Assembly (NCBI GenBank): GCA_016714085.1
Contig: JADJNW010000003.1
Coordinates: forward strand, 1 to 64,000
Direction: 5' to 3'
Origin: Saprospiraceae bacterium
Lineage (GTDB): Bacteria > Bacteroidota > Bacteroidia > Chitinophagales > Saprospiraceae
Length of the DNA stretch: 64,000 nucleotides
The notes under the pieces were generated by a model. That model did no database searches and was not told the origin of the DNA. It worked only from the letters and a program-made list of their open reading frames with translations. Positions within the stretch are counted from its first letter, which is position 1. Each line of letters starts with the position of its first letter. Shown here piece by piece: positions 7,814 through 15,728 of this stretch. The position numbers and the translations under genes were made by a program.

Positions 7814-9172
7814 ATGGATTATAAAAATAATATCCTCGAAACTATTGGCAATACGCCTTTAATAAAGTTGAATCGTATCACAGCTGATATTCCGGCGCAA
7901 GTTTTTATAAAATTTGAAACGTTTAATCCCGGGCATTCCATCAAGGATCGTATGGCGGTCAAAATGCTCGAAGATGCCGAGAAACGTGGAGACATCAAGC
8001 CTGGTGGCACGATTATCGAGTGTACTTCCGGGAATACAGGCATGGGGCTTGCTTTGGCGGCTTGCGTGAAGGGTTATCGCTGCATTTTCACGACGACAGA
8101 TAAACAATCCAAGGAAAAAGTAGATGTTTTAAAGGCCGTTGGCGCAGAGGTAATTGTTTGTCCTACAAATGTGGAGCCGGAAGACCCACGCTCCTACTAC
8201 TCGGTGGCAGCGCGGCTGAGCAAAGAAATTCCCAATTCTTACTGGTGCAATCAATATGATAACCTCTCCAATCGGCAGGCGCATTACGAAAGTACGGGCC
8301 CCGAGATTTGGCGGCAAACCGATGGAAAAATCACGCATTTGGTGGTGGGCGTAGGCACAGGCGGTACAATTTCGGGTACAGGTCGCTATCTCAAAGAACA
8401 AAATCCAAACATAAAATGCTGGGGAATAGATACTTATGGATCAGTTTTTAAAAAATATAAAGAAACCGGCATTTTCGATCCAAAAGAAATTTATCCCTAT
8501 ATCACCGAAGGCATCGGCGAAGACATTCTACCCAAAAATGTTGACTTCGACATTATTGATTTATTTGAAAAAGTGACCGATAAAGATGGTGCGTTGATGG
8601 CGCGTCGCCTGGCGCGCGAAGAAGGCATGCTGCTCGGATACTCGGCAGGCTCAGCAGTGGCGGGGCTTTTGCAATTGAAAGATCAATTGACGGAAGATGA
8701 TATTGTGGTCGTCGTGATTCACGATCATGGCAGCCGCTATGTGGGCAAGATTTATAATGACGATTGGATGCGCGAGCGTGGTTTCCTGGAAACGGAATTA
8801 AAAGTGAAAGATATTCTGGCACAAAAACGCGAGAAAAATTTCATTTCCATTCAAAAAACAGAGACGGTACGTAATGTTTTTCACTTGATGAAAGAAAATG
8901 ATATATCACAATTACCTGTAATGGATAATGGCAATATTGTTGGTTCGATCACGGAAAGCGCGGTGCTGGGTTATCTTTTAGAAAATCCGCTTAATAATAC
9001 GGAGAAACAAGTGGAAACCATTATGAGCGAGCCTTTTCCCGTGGTGAATGCGGATATGCCTTCGAGTCAATTGAGCAAATATATTGGTCGCAAAATTCCG
9101 GCGGTGATTGTGCAGGATACGGCTGGTTCATATCATATTTTGACGCAATATGATATTATTCAAGCGATGTAA
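7814..9172 (+). CDS. cbs: Cystathionine beta-synthase (PLP domain plus CBS pair)
   Basis: Residues 1-320 form a fold-type II PLP enzyme: the PLP lysine lies in NPGHSIKDR (K44), the substrate loop is TSGNTG, and the phosphate-binding loop is GVGTGGTISGTG. Residues 330-450 hold two CBS motifs (QLPVMDNGNIVGSITE, then a second ending in HILTQYDII). This is the cystathionine beta-synthase layout, condensing serine with homocysteine, though O-acetylserine sulfhydrylase activity cannot be excluded from sequence alone. The 452-residue length fits. It lacks the N-terminal haem domain of animal enzymes. It is monocistronic. Confidence 0.85.
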   Translation: MDYKNNILETIGNTPLIKLNRITADIPAQVFIKFETFNPGHSIKDRMAVKMLEDAEKRGDIKPGGTIIECTSGNTGMGLALAACVKGYRCIFTTTDKQSKEKVDVLKAVGAEVIVCPTNVEPEDPRSYYSVAARLSKEIPNSYWCNQYDNLSNRQAHYESTGPEIWRQTDGKITHLVVGVGTGGTISGTGRYLKEQNPNIKCWGIDTYGSVFKKYKETGIFDPKEIYPYITEGIGEDILPKNVDFDIIDLFEKVTDKDGALMARRLAREEGMLLGYSAGSAVAGLLQLKDQLTEDDIVVVVIHDHGSRYVGKIYNDDWMRERGFLETELKVKDILAQKREKNFISIQKTETVRNVFHLMKENDISQLPVMDNGNIVGSITESAVLGYLLENPLNNTEKQVETIMSEPFPVVNADMPSSQLSKYIGRKIPAVIVQDTAGSYHILTQYDIIQAM

Positions 9173-9176
9173 TATT

Positions 9177-9267
9177 AAGTACGAAGTTAGAAGTACGACG
9201 TACGAACTTGGAAACACAATAGTATAGAAAAGTGTATGGCGTACTTCGTCCTTTCAACCTCGTACTT
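9177..9267. repeat. Long imperfect hairpin of reiterated AAGTACGA words
   Basis: The 27-base arm at 9177-9203 pairs with 9241-9267 with about six mismatches. The arms are reiterations of AAGTACGA-like words. It lies between two convergent genes and overlaps the last part of the NlpC/P60 reading frame. It may act as a terminator. Confidence 0.6.
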
Positions 9268-10113
9268 AAAAAGTTCTATCTGATTCTTGACCATTTCCGA
9301 GGGCTGCTCGGCTTGATTTGGCGCAGATTTTGACTTGGGAAGTATGCGTTTCACGACGCGGAGTTTATGTGTGTAGCGCGCTTCTTCCATATTATAAATA
9401 CCAAAATGGTCAATGGTGTCAATCCGTACTTTACCAAAAGCATGAAGAATTTGAGCATTGGGTAATAAAATGCCAACATGCGCAATTCTACCTTGTCGAT
9501 CTTCAAAAAACGCCAGGTCAGCGGACTGCGCTTCTTCAATAAAATCAATGGTTTGACCAAGATACACCTGTTGAGCTGCTTCCCTTGGCAATCGCACTCC
9601 GATAAATTTGAACAGCATTTGCACCAAACCACTATCGTCAATGCCAAAAGGAGAACGACCACCTGCGAGGTAAGGGGCGTGTAAGTAACGACGGGCGATT
9701 TTTAAAATAAAATCTGCGGTAACTGTGATGTCATTTGGAAAAATCGCTTGCCCACTAAAAGTATAATTCGTATTCTCCAATTCAAATCGAATACCATCAA
9801 AATTGGGCAATTGCGCACCAAGTGTAATGGGCATAAAAAAATCATTCGCCATGACAGCTTGCATCAACTCCAAATTATATGCAAAATGCTGATTATAAGT
9901 CTCAAATTCACTGGGCGTAATGGTTTTGATTTGATTAGTAGCTACCCATCCTACCAGGTTATCCCACTGACAACGAATTTTTGTCCATTGCCTGCCTTTG
10001 GTTTCAAGGATTTCCAGCAACTCGCCAAACAGTAATTGAGAGACCATCTCACTACTTTCGGAAGAAGAAGATCGAATAGGAACAATACTCAAAGGGCAAA
10101 TTCCGTAGGACAT
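9187..10113 (-). CDS. NlpC/P60-family protein with SH3 domain, catalytic Cys replaced by Asp
   Basis: The protein has an N-terminal bacterial SH3 domain (about 1-65), a linker, and an NlpC/P60 domain (about 130-260), the plan of gamma-D-glutamyl-diamino acid peptidases such as YkfC/DPP-VI. The active-site segment should read DCSG; here it reads GIDDSGLVQ with Asp at residue 160. The catalytic His is kept (RIAHVGI, H212). A Cys-to-Asp change needs two base changes, so a simple read error is unlikely. The last 25 or so residues are encoded by the reiterated-word hairpin at 9187-9267 and are probably not native. It is inferred to be a non-catalytic cell-wall binding protein. Confidence 0.8.
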   Translation of the reverse strand: MSYGICPLSIVPIRSSSSESSEMVSQLLFGELLEILETKGRQWTKIRCQWDNLVGWVATNQIKTITPSEFETYNQHFAYNLELMQAVMANDFFMPITLGAQLPNFDGIRFELENTNYTFSGQAIFPNDITVTADFILKIARRYLHAPYLAGGRSPFGIDDSGLVQMLFKFIGVRLPREAAQQVYLGQTIDFIEEAQSADLAFFEDRQGRIAHVGILLPNAQILHAFGKVRIDTIDHFGIYNMEEARYTHKLRVVKRILPKSKSAPNQAEQPSEMVKNQIELFKYEVERTKYAIHFSILLCFQVRTSYF

Positions 10114-10238
10114 TTATTTTGATTGTAGATTAATCCTTGACCGTTGATGATTGATTCTCAATGGTAATTATGTGAACATAATTTCAAAAATAATAAATAT
10201 CTGTTAAAGTCCGTTCAGTTTGGTGTGCTTATTTATCA

Positions 10239-10273
10239 TTTGCGAATGTAACGACGCAATTTTACTATTTTTG
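10239..10273 (+). promoter_or_regulatory. Promoter of the PorP/SprF-like gene
   Basis: A TTTG box (10239-10242) and TATTTTTG (10266-10273) are 23 bases apart and fit the Bacteroidota -33/-7 pattern. The start codon is 46 bases downstream. The spacing is at the long end of the usual range. Confidence 0.45.
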
Positions 10274-10318
10274 CACATCAAAATCCCAGGATCATATTTA
10301 AAAATCAAATTCCCAAGA

Positions 10319-11386
10319 ATGAAAAAAACGCTTACGTTCATAACTTGCATTATAGCTTTCAGCACTATTTTAACAGCTCAAGATCAACACTTTACGCAGT
10401 TTTATGCATCACCGCTTACTTTGAATCCCGCTTTGGCCGGCGCCTTCGACGGGAAGTATCGCCTCGCAGCAATTTACCGCGACCAGTGGCGCAATGTACT
10501 CGACGATCCTTATGTCACGATGGGTGGCGCGATCGATATGCGTTTTGCAAGAACTTCCCGACGCAAGCGCCTCAGCGATGCGATTGGTGCAGGTGTGCAG
10601 TTTTTCAGTGATCGCGTGCCTTCGGTTGATTTTGCGACAAATCAGATTATGGTTTCCGGTGCTTATCATAAATCCCTGAATACCAGAAAGAACGATCAAT
10701 TCCTTAGCCTCGGCGTGCAATTCGGCATCGCACAGCGCAATATTAATTATGAACGCATCAATTTTGGGGATCAATTCAATGGGAATGACGGCTACACGGA
10801 GCCTACGGGTGAGATTCTGCCTGAAAATAATTTTTCTTATGGCGATATTGCAGTCGGGTTAAATTATTCCTACGCACCCAAAAAAGCGGTCGGCATCTTT
10901 GTCGGCGGCGCTATCCATCATATCACAGAGCCGCAAGTCAGCTTTTTTATTGATAAAAATGACGATGACGGTGTAGAATTTAATGGTAATAATAAACTCC
11001 ATCGAAAATATACGGCGCATATTGCTTTTCAAATTCCGATTGGAGAGCGCGTGCAATTGTTGCCCAGAGCGCTCGTGTACAAACAAGGCCCGCATACTGC
11101 TGCTAATATTGGTTCCAATATTCGTTTCTTGATCAACGATTTGGGTAATACCGCCTTGCATTTAGGCGGCTGGGCACGCCCGGTAAGCAATCAGGACAAC
11201 AGTTTTTCGGTGGATGCTGCAGTAGTAATGCTGGGATTGGAATTTAATACTTTCCTGCTTGGCTTGAGTTATGATGCCAATTTAAATTATTTAAATACTT
11301 CTAATAAACGGCAGGGCGCTTTTGAAATTTCGATTGCACTTTTAGGGCAATATGAGAATGAAACCGTGCTTTGTCCGAGTTTTTAA
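10319..11386 (+). CDS. PorP/SprF family type IX secretion/gliding membrane protein
   Basis: The ATG at 10319 begins a classical signal peptide (KKTLTF...ILTAQ), so I prefer it to the upstream frame. The mature N-terminus, QDQHFTQFYASPLTLNPALAG, is the family hallmark, followed by alternating beta-strand segments typical of an outer-membrane barrel. PorP/SprF proteins work with the type IX secretion system or help place gliding adhesins, and genomes of the phylum carry several copies, usually next to a large surface protein gene. No such partner is adjacent here. Length is 355 residues, normal. Confidence 0.88.
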   Translation: MKKTLTFITCIIAFSTILTAQDQHFTQFYASPLTLNPALAGAFDGKYRLAAIYRDQWRNVLDDPYVTMGGAIDMRFARTSRRKRLSDAIGAGVQFFSDRVPSVDFATNQIMVSGAYHKSLNTRKNDQFLSLGVQFGIAQRNINYERINFGDQFNGNDGYTEPTGEILPENNFSYGDIAVGLNYSYAPKKAVGIFVGGAIHHITEPQVSFFIDKNDDDGVEFNGNNKLHRKYTAHIAFQIPIGERVQLLPRALVYKQGPHTAANIGSNIRFLINDLGNTALHLGGWARPVSNQDNSFSVDAAVVMLGLEFNTFLLGLSYDANLNYLNTSNKRQGAFEISIALLGQYENETVLCPSF

Positions 11387-11418
11387 TTGAATTATAATAA
11401 TAAGAATAATAGATAATT

Positions 11419-12588
11419 TTATAACTCAATATTTTCTACAATTTCCAGCCCGTACCCAATCAGCCCTACACGCCTGCGCGGATGATTGGTCAATAATCTT
11501 ATCTTGGAAATGCCCAAATCATTGAGTATTTGCGCGCCAATGCCAAAGTCGCGTTGCGACATATCCGAGCGTTGTTCTATCTGTTTGCCTTCGTATTCTT
11601 GTTGATATTGATGCAAACGATGTAATATTACATCCGATTTTTCGTTTTGACGCATATATAATAAAATACCTTTACCTTCTGCGGCAATCATTTCCATTGC
11701 TTTCTGCAAAGAAACGCCATAATCTTCAAATAAATAGCCCATTACATCTCCGGTTTCACTTGTAGAATGTACGCGCACCAAGATTGGCTCGTCCGCTTGC
11801 CATTCGCCTTTACAAATTGCTAAATGAAGATCATCGGATATAATATCACGATAAGCTATAATATTAAAATCACCGTATTTTGTCGCTTTTTTGATCGAAA
11901 GTTCTTTATTTACAAGGCTTTCGTGTTGCATTCTATAAGCGACCAAATCTTTAATCGCTATAATTTTTAAATCATGTTTTTGGGCAACCTCGATCAATTG
12001 TGGCAGTCGCGCCATTGTGCCATCTTCATTCAAAATTTCCACCAACACACCTGCCGGATAAAAGCCTGCCAACCTTGCCAGATCAATCGCCGCCTCGGTA
12101 TGCCCGGTGCGTCTCAGCACGCCGCCGCTCTTGGCTCGCAGCGGAAAAATATGCCCGGGACGTGCAAAATTGCTGGCTTTGATCCTGGAATCTATCATTG
12201 CTTTAATGCCGGTTGCCCGATCGTAAGCGGAAATTCCTGTTGTACAACCAAAGCCGATCAAATCAATCGACACCGTGAAAGCCGTTTCGTGCAAAGCCGT
12301 ATTAGAAGAAACCATCATATTTAATTCCAACTCATCCGCGCGGCGCTCATCAATTGGCGTACAAATCAATCCTCGACCATAAGTTGCCATAAAGTTGATA
12401 ATTTCAGGCGTCACCGTTTCCGCCGCGCAAATGAAATCGCCTTCATTTTCGCGGTCTTCGTCGTCCACAACAATGATAATTTTGCCCTGGCGAATGTCCT
12501 CAATCGCTTCTTCGATGGTATTGAGTTGAAAGCGGTCTTTAATAGCAACTTCGGTTTCATCGATCATGGCTTCCAAATTAAAATTCAT
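11419..12588 (-). CDS. ribB: 3,4-dihydroxy-2-butanone-4-phosphate synthase with degenerate GTP cyclohydrolase II domain
   Basis: Residues 10-225 are a full DHBP synthase (VVDDEDRENEGDFICAAE, RPGHIFPL, RRTGHTEAAIDLARLAG), making the four-carbon unit of riboflavin. The C-terminal RibA-like part (about 226-389) lacks the zinc-binding Cys set and the RQEGRGIGL loop (it reads RQNEKSDVI), so cyclohydrolase activity is unlikely. The same degenerate domain is common in this phylum, so a separate RibA is expected elsewhere. The start overlaps the end of the glycosyltransferase gene by 11 bases, suggesting translational coupling. I see no FMN riboswitch. Confidence 0.88.
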   Translation of the reverse strand: MNFNLEAMIDETEVAIKDRFQLNTIEEAIEDIRQGKIIIVVDDEDRENEGDFICAAETVTPEIINFMATYGRGLICTPIDERRADELELNMMVSSNTALHETAFTVSIDLIGFGCTTGISAYDRATGIKAMIDSRIKASNFARPGHIFPLRAKSGGVLRRTGHTEAAIDLARLAGFYPAGVLVEILNEDGTMARLPQLIEVAQKHDLKIIAIKDLVAYRMQHESLVNKELSIKKATKYGDFNIIAYRDIISDDLHLAICKGEWQADEPILVRVHSTSETGDVMGYLFEDYGVSLQKAMEMIAAEGKGILLYMRQNEKSDVILHRLHQYQQEYEGKQIEQRSDMSQRDFGIGAQILNDLGISKIRLLTNHPRRRVGLIGYGLEIVENIEL

Positions 12589-13762
12589 CCTGCTGGCTAT
12601 TTTTTTCGAATAATTCTGCTAAGATACTTACTGAATGTTGCCAACTGTAATTTTGTTCTACAAAAGCCCTTGATGCTTGTCCAATTTTCGATCGCAAATC
12701 AGGATTTTGTAATAATTGTAATATTTGAGTAGCGAAGCTATCCGCGTTATCAGCAACGTATATTCCTTTTTCAACAGGCGCACCAATCGCATTGTTGACC
12801 ATCGAGGTCGTGATGCAAGGCAAACCCATCGACATGGCTTCCAGTATCTTATTTTGTTGCCCGCTACCAAAGAAAATAGGCGCTACAAATACTTGAGCAC
12901 TACCGTATGCATCACGGATGTCATCTATCCAACCTGTAACAACCACTTGTTCGCTTTGCAAGTTCCTTACTTCCGCACTTGGGCGCGCACCTGCAATCAG
13001 GATTTTTATATCGGGAATTTTTTCTTGTAAAATGGGCAAAATTTCATTTACTAAATATTTAGCAGCCTTTACATTTGGGTGATAGCCCATATTACCAACA
13101 AAAGCAATATGATATTCTTTTTTATAATTTTTTATCGAATTAAAGAATTGTGTATCAACGCCGTTTGGAATAATCTTTACATTTTTATTATGCGAAAGCC
13201 TTAATAAATTCCGATCTTGTTCTGATATAATTGTACCATGATCAAATTTTAATAAAACCTGCGCTTCGTATTTGCTCAAACGGTTAACCTCCCAATTCAA
13301 AAGCGATTTAAATATGCCTTTGGCCTGGTTTGCTCTGCGCAGCATTCCTGCGCTAAAAGCATCCATAAAGTCCAATGTTTTTGGTATTTTCAGAGCCTCC
13401 ACATAAGATGCCATCCGAATCAACTGGCAATACAAATGATCAGGCTTTGCTTCCTGAATTGCTTGCAAAATAAGGCGTTTTAAGTAGGGTGAGTAAAAAT
13501 AAGCAACCTGCAAAGGCAATCTATTAAAAAATCCTCGGATAAGATTAAATGCGATGCGCCATTTTTGCAGTGGGAATAAATAGATATGCTCACAATACTG
13601 CTGCATATGCCTTATATAAGTATTTTCTACAATTTGTTCGCATAAGGCTATGAGCGTAATATCATGCTTTTGGCTGAGTTCCTTGATTTGATGATAAATC
13701 CGAAGCTTGTCCCCTTTTTCCAATGGGTAGGGAAACCGAGATGTCAGGATGACTATTTTCAC
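12578..13762 (-). CDS. Glycosyltransferase, GT-B fold (group 1 family)
   Basis: The 394-residue protein begins with the SRFPYPLEKGDKLRIYHQIKEL-type acceptor-domain start (shown in part) and has a C-terminal GT4-like donor domain with GNMGYHPNVKAAKYL, a VTGWIDD loop, APIFFGSGQQNKILEAM (the E-x7-E type region) and MGLPCITT. Such enzymes transfer sugars from nucleotide donors to surface polysaccharides or lipid-linked glycans at the inner membrane. The upstream neighbour is a related enzyme (20-base gap) and ribBA overlaps downstream, so the three are probably one operon. Substrates cannot be predicted. Confidence 0.85.
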   Translation of the reverse strand: MKIVILTSRFPYPLEKGDKLRIYHQIKELSQKHDITLIALCEQIVENTYIRHMQQYCEHIYLFPLQKWRIAFNLIRGFFNRLPLQVAYFYSPYLKRLILQAIQEAKPDHLYCQLIRMASYVEALKIPKTLDFMDAFSAGMLRRANQAKGIFKSLLNWEVNRLSKYEAQVLLKFDHGTIISEQDRNLLRLSHNKNVKIIPNGVDTQFFNSIKNYKKEYHIAFVGNMGYHPNVKAAKYLVNEILPILQEKIPDIKILIAGARPSAEVRNLQSEQVVVTGWIDDIRDAYGSAQVFVAPIFFGSGQQNKILEAMSMGLPCITTSMVNNAIGAPVEKGIYVADNADSFATQILQLLQNPDLRSKIGQASRAFVEQNYSWQHSVSILAELFEKNSQQDEF

Positions 13763-13782
13763 TTGCTGTTAACGGTTGTCAG

Positions 13783-15051
13783 TCAGGCACTTGCAGACGA
13801 AAGCACTGATTCTTGCCAGTTTGGCAGATAAGGCTTAACGCCGAAACGCGCTTCGTACAATTGACTGTATGTTTGGAGCAAATTTATAGCGATTTCCCGA
13901 TTATCATAATGTTGGAAAGCAAAAGCACGCGCTCTTTGGCTAATTTGGTGCAACAACAAAGGATTTTCAAGGCATTGAGCCATGACATTTACAAAATCTT
14001 CAGGCGCATTCGTGATCAGCACTTCTTTTTGATGCTGCGCATGAATGCCTTCCAACCCGAGGCTGGTGGTAAGCACCACGCGGCCCAGCGCCATACCTTC
14101 CAGGATTTTTACACGCATACCACTACCGGAAAATAGCGGCACGACCATCATCGTATGGTTATTGATAAAAGCAGCCGCATTAGGCACTTCGCCATGCACA
14201 ATAACATTCGGAATGCGTAGGCGCTTGATCCAATCGGGTGTATTACGACCAGCGATATGAAACTTCAAAGCAGGAAAGCGTTGGTGCAGTTCCGTCCAAA
14301 CATTGTCCAAAAACCATTTCAAACCTTCTTGATTAGGCAACCAGTCGAGCGAACCGATAAAGCCAATAGACGAATCCGCTCTAAAACTACGATAATCAGG
14401 CTTATAATCATTAGCATTAATACCAATGGGTGTGACGACAGCCTTGCCTTTGTAACCTAATTTGCGATAGGCAAGAAGGTCGCGCTCAGAAATGGCAAGT
14501 AGAATATCGTATTGCGTAAACTGCTGTATTTCATATCGTTGCAGTTTTTTAGTCAGATGTCGCAGATACCATTTTTTGGGGAAGAATTTTGTGTTTTCAG
14601 TAATGCGTTCCCAGATTTCGTGCTCCACATTATGCGCGCGCATGGCAATAATAGCATCGGAATATTGGCGGATCAAAGGAATATAAGGTGCAAGGTATAA
14701 AGTTTCTAACTGGATCAGATCGAATTCCTGCGTTTGTAATAAAGCGATTAATTTATATTTAAAAGCGTCTGATTCAAAGCGAGTTACATGATAAGAATTG
14801 TTGGAAAATAAATTTAAAAAAGCATCCAAGGGCTTCACTCGGTTGTCTATTTCAACAGTTTGAATGTCGGAATAATGATCAAAATGCTCAGGCAATCGGC
14901 GCAAGTCAAAATAGTGCTTGCTAGTATTCATGGACAAAAGCGTCACTTCGCAGCCCAATTCGTAGAAGGATTTGCTCAGACTGTTCACTGCGATCGATTC
15001 ACCGTCTTTCAGGGGATATGGAAATTTTTTACAGAGTTGAAGTATTTTCAT
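13783..15051 (-). CDS. Glycosyltransferase, GT-B fold (group 1 family)
   Basis: I chose the ATG at 15051 (KILQLCKKFPYPLKDGESIA), which matches the neighbour's start; a longer frame to 15147 would read through intergenic reiterated words (ATCTGTTATCTGTTATT) and is unlikely. The donor domain has GSLDWLPNQEGLKWFLDNVW, the GEVPNAAAFI loop and PLFSGSGMRVKILEGMALG. It is a diverged paralogue of the next gene, and the two probably act in sequence in a surface glycan pathway. Length is 422 residues, normal for the family. Confidence 0.85.
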   Translation of the reverse strand: MKILQLCKKFPYPLKDGESIAVNSLSKSFYELGCEVTLLSMNTSKHYFDLRRLPEHFDHYSDIQTVEIDNRVKPLDAFLNLFSNNSYHVTRFESDAFKYKLIALLQTQEFDLIQLETLYLAPYIPLIRQYSDAIIAMRAHNVEHEIWERITENTKFFPKKWYLRHLTKKLQRYEIQQFTQYDILLAISERDLLAYRKLGYKGKAVVTPIGINANDYKPDYRSFRADSSIGFIGSLDWLPNQEGLKWFLDNVWTELHQRFPALKFHIAGRNTPDWIKRLRIPNVIVHGEVPNAAAFINNHTMMVVPLFSGSGMRVKILEGMALGRVVLTTSLGLEGIHAQHQKEVLITNAPEDFVNVMAQCLENPLLLHQISQRARAFAFQHYDNREIAINLLQTYSQLYEARFGVKPYLPNWQESVLSSASA

Positions 15052-15287
15052 AGGGCCGGATTGACGTGTTTTTAAAAGTTTTTGGGATGGAAATCTGTTA
15101 TCTGTTATTAGGGAAGATGTATCTGATAACAGATAACCGTTAACCAAATAACATTTTCCAAAAGTACGAAGAAGAATGCAAAAATGGTTTTAAAATTTGT
15201 CGCCATTTTTACAAAAATGTCTTACTATATCAGTGAAATAAAGATAGTTGTTTGAATATAAAGGAGATAGAAAATGGGATAATTTTT

Positions 15288-15650
15288 TCAAAAAACAACC
15301 TCATCATCGCTACGCCACGGAGGAGAAACGATACAAATGAAGCGTAAATTGTGTGTGCCTGTATTTTCTATAAATTGCTCCGCCCCAGCCGGGATAAGAA
15401 TTAAATCGCCATTCCTGACCATTTGGGTCTCCTGATCAATATGCATAAGGCCCTCTCCTTCAAGGATAATATAAACTTCTGAGCTATTGTTTAAAGTATG
15501 TGGTAAAGAAGCATTCCCAGGTTCAACTTCGGCGAAAGCCACGCTGTAAGCGAGTTCCACGCCATCGTTCTTGGGATGCAGCCATTCGCGGATGATCGTT
15601 TTATCGCCAGCAATAAAGGGCTCGATTTGGGAAAGGGATTTTAGCAACAT
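15288..15650 (-). CDS. Small cupin-domain protein
   Basis: This 120-residue single-domain cupin has both motifs: the first around PHTLNNSSEVYIILEGEG (His and Glu present, about residues 50-70) and the second around GDLILIPAGAEQFIEN. Such proteins bind a metal and can be isomerases, dioxygenases or simple sensors; no specific function can be given. It lies between the glycosyltransferases and the M1 peptidase on the same strand, with 230-base and 80-base gaps, so it is probably its own unit. Confidence 0.75.
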   Translation of the reverse strand: MLLKSLSQIEPFIAGDKTIIREWLHPKNDGVELAYSVAFAEVEPGNASLPHTLNNSSEVYIILEGEGLMHIDQETQMVRNGDLILIPAGAEQFIENTGTHNLRFICIVSPPWRSDDEVVF

Positions 15651-15657
15651 AATTTAT

Positions 15658-15709
15658 AGAGGTCAGAACAGAGAAGTCAGATATCAGATTTAGCCCTATT
15701 CTGACCTCT
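15658..15709. repeat. Inverted repeat AGAGGTCAGAA / TTCTGACCTCT
   Basis: An 11-bp perfect inverted repeat (15658-15668 and 15699-15709) with reiterated GTCAGA words between the arms lies between the M1 peptidase stop and the cupin start. The same GTCAGAACAGAGA words recur at 30199-30212. Confidence 0.6.
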
Positions 15710-15728
15710 CACCGCTCTGCTCTTATCA

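Noticed and set aside
11419..12588. Bifunctional RibBA with active GTP cyclohydrolase II
   Set aside because: The zinc Cys set and the catalytic RQEGRGIGL loop are missing, as in many members of this phylum; only the DHBP synthase half looks active.
12589..12650. FMN riboswitch before ribB
   Set aside because: The gene start overlaps the upstream glycosyltransferase gene; there is no untranslated leader for a riboswitch.
15052..15147. N-terminal extension of the second glycosyltransferase
   Set aside because: It is encoded by reiterated ATCTGTTATCTGTTATT words and precedes a standard glycosyltransferase start.
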